Assembly (NCBI GenBank): GCA_012512705.1
Contig: JAAZDR010000088.1
Span: 1-11,357 of the forward strand
DNA from: Bacillota bacterium
GTDB lineage: Bacteria; Bacillota; Dethiobacteria; DTU022; JAAZDR01
Direction: 5' to 3'
DNA: 11,357 nt
Translations under genes and position numbers: made by a program
In this document: positions 7,005 through 11,357 of the stretch, piece after piece
Numbering within the stretch: the stretch's first letter is position 1
Layout: the number at the start of each line of letters is the position of its first letter
Notes under the pieces: generated by a model
Told to the model about the DNA's origin: nothing
Seen by the model: only the letters and a program-made list of their open reading frames with translations
Databases searched by the model: none

Positions 7005-8696
7005 CTATAAACTATAGGCTACACGTAGAACCTCATCAAAAGTAGTAAGACCATCTGCCATACGATTAAGCCCATCTTGCAACATGGTAATCATTCCTCT
7101 TTCTAAGGCTGCTTTACGCAACTCATCAGCAGTTGCGCGTTCGAGAATTAGTTCCTTGGTTCGGCTGTCTACGGCAACAATCTCATGAATGGCAATTCTT
7201 CCCTTGTAGCCTGTTTGATTACAGTGTCTACAACCGCGGCCGCGGTAAATCTGCGGTAAAATATCGCTGCCGGAAAGCTGTCGAAAAAGTCGTTTTTGAT
7301 CAGGGGTAAAGGTGTGTTCCTCTTTACAATGCTCACAAATCAAACGCACCAGACGCTGAGCAACAACACCTATCAGCGAGGAGGCGATGAGAAAAGATTC
7401 TACGCCCATATCAAGAAGGCGGGAGATGGCACGCGGAGCATCGTTTGTATGCAAGGTGCTAAAAACAAGGTGCCCTGTGAGAGCAGCACGTGTTGCGATC
7501 TCCGCTGTTTCCCGGTCGCGGATCTCGCCAACCATGATCACGTTTGGATCCTGACGTAAAATTGTCCGTAAAGCCGCGGCAAACGAAAGACCGATGCGGC
7601 TGTTAACTTGAACCTGGTTAATGCCATCTAGATGATACTCGACAGGATCTTCAGCAGTAATAATATTTTTTTCCAAAGCGTTCAAGTAATTTATTGTTGA
7701 ATAAAGAGTTGTAGTCTTTCCACATCCAGCAGGACCGGTAACCAAAACCATACCGGCTGTATTCTCTATGAAGCGACGATAGGTTTTTTCGTTATAGCTA
7801 TTAAAACCAAGAGACCCAAGGGGTAAAACTATCCGTTCCTTGTCGAGAATTCTTAAAACAATTTTCTCCCCAAAGATTGTGGGCAGGGCAGAAACTCGTA
7901 TGTTGATTTCCTTAAACCCAACATTCACCTGAAAGCGTCCATCCTGGGGAAGGCGACGTTCCGCAATGTCCATTCCTGCCATAATTTTAATTCGCGAGAT
8001 GATCAGCGGCTGAGCATCTTTTGGAGGCTTCATTAATTCATGCAGTACGCCATCAATACGCATGCGAATACGCAAGCCCTTCTTCAGCGGTTCAATATGG
8101 ATATCGCTTGCCCCCTCACTTACTGCTTGATGGATAATGGAATTTACGACCCTGACAATTGGCGCTTCTTCTACAATCGCCCGCTGTTCCAGTTTTTTTG
8201 CCTCATCTTCCTCTGGCATTTTTGTACCGCGATCCTGCAGGGTCTCTTCCATTGATTCTTTCAGTCCAAAGAACTGATCAATTGCCTGGTCGATCGATTT
8301 CTCAGTAGAGATCACCGTTTCAATTTCCGCACCGGTGCTCATCGCCACATCATCTATTGCAATTACATTTAGCGGGTCAGCCATCGCTAGAATAATTTTA
8401 TTCTCCTGTTTTTGAATAGGAATGACATGATGGCGTCGGGCGAGAAACGCTGGTATCGAGGTTGCGACCTCTGGATCAATGTCATAACTATATAGATTGA
8501 CATAAGGAATCCCAAGCAGTTTTTCTAGGGTCTCAATAAATTTTTCTTCAGTTACAAACCCCTTCTCCACCAATATCTGGCCGAGACGCTTTTTCGTAAG
8601 ACGCTGTTCTTTTAGAGCTAGATTGAGCTGTCCTTTTGAGATCACCCCTGCTTCCATTAGATAATTGCCTACACGCGTATGGTAAAAAATAGTCAT
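7005..8696 (-). CDS. pilB: Pilus extension ATPase PilB with N-terminal MshEN (c-di-GMP-binding) domain
   Basis: The 563-residue motor powers pilin polymerisation. Residues 8-31 and 37-60 are two tandem copies of the MshEN motif. Copy one starts RVGNYLMEAG and ends ALKEQ; copy two starts RLGQILVEKG and continues to LLGIPYV. The copies are 24 residues long and 5 apart, the layout reported for c-di-GMP-binding MshE/PilB proteins. The ATPase core follows, with N2 region SEGASDIHIEP (193-203), Walker A GPAGCGKTT (321-329), Asp box ITAEDPVEYHL and Walker B VIMVGEIRD (386-394). The His box is GHLVFSTLHTNDAP. A zinc site is formed by Cys454/Cys457 and Cys489/Cys492. Walker A has Ala-Cys where Thr-Ser is usual, but the catalytic Gly-Lys-Thr is intact. 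The ATG start lies about 13 bases after AAGGA. It is the first gene after the riboswitch leader. Confidence 0.96.
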   Translation of the reverse strand: MTIFYHTRVGNYLMEAGVISKGQLNLALKEQRLTKKRLGQILVEKGFVTEEKFIETLEKLLGIPYVNLYSYDIDPEVATSIPAFLARRHHVIPIQKQENKIILAMADPLNVIAIDDVAMSTGAEIETVISTEKSIDQAIDQFFGLKESMEETLQDRGTKMPEEDEAKKLEQRAIVEEAPIVRVVNSIIHQAVSEGASDIHIEPLKKGLRIRMRIDGVLHELMKPPKDAQPLIISRIKIMAGMDIAERRLPQDGRFQVNVGFKEINIRVSALPTIFGEKIVLRILDKERIVLPLGSLGFNSYNEKTYRRFIENTAGMVLVTGPAGCGKTTTLYSTINYLNALEKNIITAEDPVEYHLDGINQVQVNSRIGLSFAAALRTILRQDPNVIMVGEIRDRETAEIATRAALTGHLVFSTLHTNDAPRAISRLLDMGVESFLIASSLIGVVAQRLVRLICEHCKEEHTFTPDQKRLFRQLSGSDILPQIYRGRGCRHCNQTGYKGRIAIHEIVAVDSRTKELILERATADELRKAALERGMITMLQDGLNRMADGLTTFDEVLRVAYSL

Positions 8697-8745
8697 ACTT
8701 TAATAACCATCCTTGTGTTTATAAAGAAAGCTTGTAATGCGAATT

Positions 8746-8779
8746 AAAAACAAAATATACTAGGGTTCCCCTAGTATAT
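8746..8779 (-). terminator. Intrinsic terminator in the pil operon leader (riboswitch expression platform)
   Basis: On the minus strand an 11-bp perfect stem (ATATACTAGGG paired with CCCTAGTATAT, loop GAA) is followed at once by the T-rich tract TTTGTTTTT. It lies between the c-di-GMP aptamer and pilB, about 20 bases after the aptamer's outer stem. It is therefore almost certainly the regulated attenuator. The plus-strand side is flanked only by a short A run and is less likely to work in that direction. Confidence 0.88.
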
Positions 8780-8800
8780 AAAAAACCTAAACTTGTTATG

Positions 8801-8897
8801 ATTTACAAAAGGGCAACCTAGCAACCTTAGCATAGGCCTTAGGTCTGAGGTTTTGCGTCCTTACTTTTCAGTAAGTTTGCCTTATTACAATGTAAAT
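8801..8897 (-). ncRNA. c-di-GMP-I riboswitch aptamer (GEMM-I)
   Basis: Read on the minus strand, this leader has the diagnostic order of the c-di-GMP-I aptamer. An outer stem pairs ATTTACA (8897-8891) and AAGG (8883-8880) with CCTT (8812-8809) and TGTAAAT (8807-8801). Next comes GGCAAAC, then a 6-bp hairpin with a GAAA tetraloop (8875-8860). The invariant GGACGCAAAA (8860-8851) follows. A second arm holds CCTAAG (8843-8838) and TATG (8834-8831), the 11-nucleotide tetraloop-receptor parts that dock the GAAA loop. The aptamer closes with AAGGTTGC and GGTTGCC. It is known to bind cyclic di-GMP. Here it sits in the leader of the pilus operon upstream of a terminator, so it should set transcription of pilB and everything downstream. 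Confidence 0.95.
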
Positions 8898-8910
8898 ATT
8901 TATCCGGTAT

Positions 8911-8939
8911 ATTATAGTCTTCTACAAAAAAGAAAAAAA
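8911..8939 (-). promoter_or_regulatory. Probable sigma-A promoter of the pil operon
   Basis: A perfect TATAAT -10 box lies at 8916-8911 on the minus strand. Transcription would begin near 8904, only a few bases before the first aptamer stem, which is where a riboswitch promoter should be. The -35 region 16-18 bases upstream is a T run with no good TTGACA match, so the promoter may depend on the T-rich upstream sequence or an activator. Confidence 0.6.
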
Positions 8940-8957
8940 TTCCTGCTTTTTTATTTC

Positions 8958-9167
8958 TTATATTTCTTCAGCAAAATAAAACCTTAAAAATATTACATCA
9001 CTTCTGGGCAAAAAACCAATATCTATTAATCTATACCCCTGAAGCTGCGGGTGAACGCTACGCACTTCACACAGCGCACCACGCAAAGCTTCAAGAAATG
9101 CCCCTTCTTCTTCAAGATCCTCGGGCTTAAAAATCAGACTGTGTTCAATCGTAACCTGTTTTTGCAT
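8958..9167 (-). CDS. Small hypothetical protein (69 aa)
   Basis: I do not recognise this family. The 69-residue product is acidic, with no signal peptide, membrane segment or cysteine motif (a single Cys at about 33). Predicted features are an amphipathic Glu-rich helix (PEDLEEEGAFLEALRGALCEV) and then two likely strands (YRLIDIGFL, DVIFLRFYFAEE), giving a small alpha/beta fold. The reading frame looks genuine. It fills the space between yqeG and the pil leader on the same strand, and a GGGGGAG ribosome site lies 11 bases before the ATG, slightly far. It starts 74 bases after the yqeG stop with no convincing terminator between, so it is probably co-transcribed with yqeG. Function is unknown. 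Confidence 0.6.
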   Translation of the reverse strand: MQKQVTIEHSLIFKPEDLEEEGAFLEALRGALCEVRSVHPQLQGYRLIDIGFLPRSDVIFLRFYFAEEI

Positions 9168-9241
9168 CAGGTGCCATGCTCCCCCTTTTCCCCTATTATT
9201 CTCTGAGAAAAAGAGGTTTATACACCAAAATTAAGCAGAGT

Positions 9242-9748
9242 TCAAGGGAAAAGTCCCCTCTTTTTCAACTGCGAAATTACTAGGCGTTCTAGACAACGCA
9301 TTATACGGGTACCAATAAATTCACGCTTATTTATCGGCGTAACTAAAATTGTGTAAAGGCTTAAACGATTACCGCCCAATATATCTGTAAAAATCTGATC
9401 ACCGATTACTGCTACTTCTTCAGGAGCAAGGTTAAGCATTTTCAAGGCACGCCGAAAAGCAATCCTTCGCGGTTTGACAGCCTTCCAGACAGCCGGAACC
9501 CCCAAAGCATCAGCCATCTCTGCCCCTCGCTGATGCGAATTGTTGGAAACAATACAAACCTTCAGTCCTTCTCTCTGAAGTTCGCGCAACCAAGAGCCTA
9601 ACCGCGGATAAAAGGAGCGCTCATTCCAGGGGACAAGAGTATTGTCAAGGTCGGTAATAATTCCTTTTATACCTCTTTCTTTTAAATATTTATGGTCTAA
9701 AGCATAAATATTGTCCAGAAAAAGATCGGGACATAGTAATTTTAACAA
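9242..9748 (-). CDS. yqeG: YqeG-family HAD IIIA-type phosphatase
   Basis: The 168-residue protein has the normal YqeG length. All four HAD motifs are present. Motif I is ITDLDNTLVPW, with nucleophile Asp33 and acid Asp35. Motif II is VSNN (Ser68). Motif III is the Lys in AVKPRRIAF (Lys92). Motif IV is VIGDQIFTDILGGN, with Asp117 and Asp122. The N-terminal CPDLFLDNIYALDHKYLKERGIKGI segment is typical of YqeG. It is a cytoplasmic phosphatase, and related proteins act on phosphoglycerolipids or small phosphates, so the substrate here is undetermined. The start is TTG at 9748, 7 bases after a strong GGAGGG site. It has its own promoter in the divergent intergenic region and probably heads a short operon with the 69-residue protein. 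Confidence 0.9.
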   Translation of the reverse strand: MLKLLCPDLFLDNIYALDHKYLKERGIKGIITDLDNTLVPWNERSFYPRLGSWLRELQREGLKVCIVSNNSHQRGAEMADALGVPAVWKAVKPRRIAFRRALKMLNLAPEEVAVIGDQIFTDILGGNRLSLYTILVTPINKREFIGTRIMRCLERLVISQLKKRGLFP

Positions 9749-9774
9749 GAGTTTTCCCTCCTTATAGCGTTAAT

Positions 9775-9804
9775 ATTATAACATAGCGTTCAGTTCATAG
9801 ACAA
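9775..9804 (-). promoter_or_regulatory. Promoter of yqeG (extended -10)
   Basis: On the minus strand TTGTCT (9804-9799) and TATAAT (9780-9775) are separated by 18 bases. TG one base before the -10 box (TGTTATAAT) makes it an extended -10 promoter. It lies 26 bases upstream of the TTG start codon. Confidence 0.65.
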
Positions 9805-9823
9805 AAAATAAAGCAAATTTTTC

Positions 9824-9852
9824 TTTACTCGACCACATTAGTGTATTATATT
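9824..9852 (+). promoter_or_regulatory. Promoter of the beta-decarboxylating dehydrogenase gene
   Basis: TTTACT (9824-9829) and TATATT (9847-9852) are 17 bases apart and lie about 36 bases before the ATG. A strong AAAGGGGG ribosome site follows at 9871-9878. The match to consensus is moderate. The 140-base intergenic region thus serves two divergent genes, and no operator-like palindrome was seen in it. Confidence 0.5.
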
Positions 9853-9888
9853 GATAGTTAAAAGATTTTAAAAGGGGGATAAAATTTA

Positions 9889-10941
9889 ATGGCTTATAAA
9901 ATAGCTGTTGTGCCTGGTGACGGGACAGGACCGGAACAGGTTAGAGAAGGACTGAAGGTTTTGCAGGCTGTAGGAGAAAAAGAAGGATTCAAGTTGGAGA
10001 CTGTTGAATATCCCTTTGGTGGCGAACATTATATGAAAACCGGCGAATTCCTTCCCGATGCTGCATTGGATGAGCTTAAAGAGTTTGATGCAATCTACTT
10101 AGGAGCGATCGGACACCCTGACGTTAAGCCCGGTATCCTCGAAAAAGGAATTTTGTTGAAAATGCGTTTCGAACTGGATCTGTACATAAACCTGCGGCCA
10201 GTTAAGCTTTATCCGGGTGTTGACACTCCACTTAAAAATAAAGGTCCAGATGATATTGATTTCGTTGTCGTGCGCGAAAATAGCGAAGGGCTTTATGTTG
10301 GTGCCGGAGGATTCATAAAGAAAGGAACTCCGGATGAAATAGCGATACAAGAATCAATTAATACTTACAAGGGAGTAGAACGTTGCCTGCGCTATGCCTT
10401 TGAATATTGCCGCCAGCGTAAGAAAAAAAACAAACTTACCCTTTGCGGAAAAACAAATGTTCTTACCTATGCTTTTGACCTCTGGGAGCGTATTTTCAAT
10501 CAATTGAGCGCAGAATATCCTGAAATTGAAACTGATTACGACCATGTAGATGCTCTGAATATGTGGCTGGTTAAAAATCCTGAATGGTTTGATGTAATTG
10601 TAACGGATAATATGTTCGGCGATATCATCACTGACCTTGGGGCAATGATCCAGGGCGGTATGGGTATTGCTGCCGGGGGTAATATCAATCCAGGAGGTAT
10701 TGGCATGTTTGAACCAATCGGTGGCTCAGCCCCAAAATACACCGGACAAGGAAAAATTAATCCTCTCGCTGCTATCTGTGCTGGTGCAATGATGCTCGAC
10801 TATATTGGTGAGCCTCACGGTGCTGCTCGCATTGAAAATGCGGTAGCCCAGGTCTGTGAAAAACATTTACAGAGCCTTGCTGCTGGTGAAATGGGTTACA
10901 GCACCTCTGAGGTTGGTGACCTTGTTTTGAAATATCTCTAA
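9889..10941 (+). CDS. Isopropylmalate/isocitrate-family beta-decarboxylating dehydrogenase
   Basis: The 350-residue enzyme has the usual length for 3-isopropylmalate, tartrate/D-malate and homoisocitrate dehydrogenases. These oxidise a 2-hydroxyacid and decarboxylate it with a divalent metal and NAD(P). Visible active-site residues are Arg93 (LLKMR), Arg103 (LRPV), Arg129 and Tyr136 (RENSEGLYVG), Lys188 (GKTN), Asp221 (VDALNMW), and Asp245 and Asp249 (FGDIITD). The RENSEG segment resembles isocitrate and tartrate/malate enzymes more than LeuB, which usually has RELTGG. The coenzyme loop EPIGGSAPKYTG (275-286) has Lys283-Tyr284 like NADP-dependent isocitrate dehydrogenase, and lacks the usual His-Gly-Ser His. 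The exact substrate is therefore open. No leu genes lie beside it, it has its own promoter, and it ends before a hairpin. Confidence 0.85.
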   Translation: MAYKIAVVPGDGTGPEQVREGLKVLQAVGEKEGFKLETVEYPFGGEHYMKTGEFLPDAALDELKEFDAIYLGAIGHPDVKPGILEKGILLKMRFELDLYINLRPVKLYPGVDTPLKNKGPDDIDFVVVRENSEGLYVGAGGFIKKGTPDEIAIQESINTYKGVERCLRYAFEYCRQRKKKNKLTLCGKTNVLTYAFDLWERIFNQLSAEYPEIETDYDHVDALNMWLVKNPEWFDVIVTDNMFGDIITDLGAMIQGGMGIAAGGNINPGGIGMFEPIGGSAPKYTGQGKINPLAAICAGAMMLDYIGEPHGAARIENAVAQVCEKHLQSLAAGEMGYSTSEVGDLVLKYL

Positions 10942-10945
10942 AACT

Positions 10946-10990
10946 AAGCCCCCTTACAGTATAGATTATCTGTAAGGGGCTTAATAATTC
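10946..10990 (+). terminator. Hairpin terminator after the dehydrogenase gene
   Basis: AAGCCCCCTTACAG (10946-10959) pairs with CTGTAAGGGGCTT (10970-10982) with one bulged C and a 10-base loop. A T/A-mixed tract (TTAATAATTCTCTT) follows rather than a clean T run. The stem is strong and sits 5 bases after the stop codon. It probably ends the transcript, with modest efficiency. Confidence 0.75.
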
Positions 10991-11121
10991 TCTTAAAGTT
11001 ACTAACTCCGGCCAGGACTTGTATTTCAACAAGTTCGGCATAGCATCGCAAAAGGAAATTAAAAACCGAAAACCGAAATATTATGATCTTAGTAATAAAT
11101 TTTTAAACCCAGGGGATAAAT

Positions 11122-11357
11122 ATGAAAAAAAAGATCGGAATCGACGGCAAAAAATGGCTTAGATATTCGATCAGTGTCTGGAGCGATATCAAAAAAAACA
11201 GTGAAGAACTTAAACTCAAGTACCCGGCAATCTTTCCTACTCAACTTTGTAGAAAGATTACTTGATATTTTTACCACGGAGGGAGATTGCGTCCTCGACC
11301 CATTTATGGGCTCCGGAAGCACGCTTACCGCTGCTAAAACCAAGAACAGAATGGGTA
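11122..11357 (+). pseudogene. DNA methyltransferase (N4/N6-type), start of gene with an internal frameshift
   Basis: An ATG at 11122 with an AGGGGATAAAT ribosome site opens a 47-codon frame ending at TGA 11263-11265. It contains WLRYSISVWSDIKK and LKYPAIFPTQL. The next frame continues without a stop from 11249 to the window end, with VERLLDIFTTEGD, then VLDPFMGSGSTLTAAKTKN. Removing one T from the TTT at 11246-11248 joins the two parts into one sequence with the family order YPAIFPTQL-VERLLDIF. DPFMGSGST is the S-adenosylmethionine-binding motif I of amino-group DNA methyltransferases, and the conserved (H/Y)PAxFP element precedes it. The rest of the gene, including the catalytic (D/N/S)PP(Y/F) motif, is outside the window. 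It could be a true pseudogene, a frame-switching gene or a sequence error. Confidence 0.8.

Noticed and set aside
8920..8957. T-rich stretch on the minus strand after the 69-residue gene as an intrinsic terminator
   Set aside because: The only hairpin that can be drawn is A/T paired with no GC stem. The T run more likely forms the upstream part of the pil promoter.
9145..9177. Ten-codon leader ORF overlapping the start of the 69-residue protein (minus strand, MAPDAKTGYD)
   Set aside because: Its ATG is only 1 base from the GGGGGAG site, too close for efficient initiation, and the peptide has no regulatory-looking codon run.
9749..9888. Leucine-type attenuator or T-box before the dehydrogenase gene
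   Set aside because: The predicted leader is only about 30 bases, with no hairpin, Leu codon run or T-box sequence.
11015..11036. Inverted repeat ACTTGT...ACAAGT before the methyltransferase gene
   Set aside because: Arms of 6-8 bases with a 6-base gap occur by chance in AT-rich DNA, there is no T tract and no clear promoter to place it as an operator.
10983..11121. Intergenic stretch searched for an RNA gene, riboswitch or promoter
   Set aside because: Only a short tandem AAACCG pattern (near 11067-11080) and a poor TATTAT with no matching -35 were seen, so nothing could be supported.

Overview
The window reads as chromosome of a low-to-mid GC Gram-positive bacterium of the class Clostridia. 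The reasons are strong G-rich Shine-Dalgarno sites before almost every gene, frequent GTG and TTG starts, a YqeG-family phosphatase, and a type IV pilus cluster in the order B-T-C-pilin-D-minor pilins-M-N. I infer something Peptococcaceae-like, but the genus cannot be fixed from the sequence. No mobile element, CRISPR array, tRNA or rRNA was seen.

Bases 1-8696 (minus strand) hold one compact type IV pilus operon. It runs pilB (extension ATPase), pilT (retraction ATPase), pilC (inner-membrane platform), a GspG-like pilin, pilD (prepilin peptidase), three minor pilins (PilV-like, PilW-like, PilX-like), pilM (cytoplasmic actin-like ring) and the first 40 codons of pilN, which leaves the window at base 1. 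Gaps are 0-60 bases and several genes overlap or nearly touch, so co-transcription is very likely.

Bases 8697-8957 form the operon leader. A TATAAT promoter lies just upstream of a c-di-GMP-I (GEMM-I) riboswitch aptamer on the minus strand. The aptamer is followed by an 11-bp intrinsic terminator before pilB. PilB itself begins with a textbook MshEN domain, a known c-di-GMP-binding module. The same second messenger therefore appears to act both on transcription of the operon and on its motor protein. This is the most interesting feature of the window.

Bases 8958-9748 (minus strand) carry a 69-residue protein I do not recognise and a YqeG-type HAD phosphatase with its own extended -10 promoter. 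Divergently, 9889-10941 (plus strand) encodes a beta-decarboxylating dehydrogenase of the isopropylmalate/isocitrate/tartrate family. Its coenzyme loop carries the Lys-Tyr pair typical of NADP-dependent isocitrate dehydrogenase. A hairpin follows it.

At the right edge (11122 onward, plus strand) a DNA methyltransferase begins. Its reading frame breaks after 47 codons and resumes in the next frame with an intact DPFMGSGST motif. One surplus T near 11246-11248 explains the break, so it is either a frameshifted gene or a sequence error.
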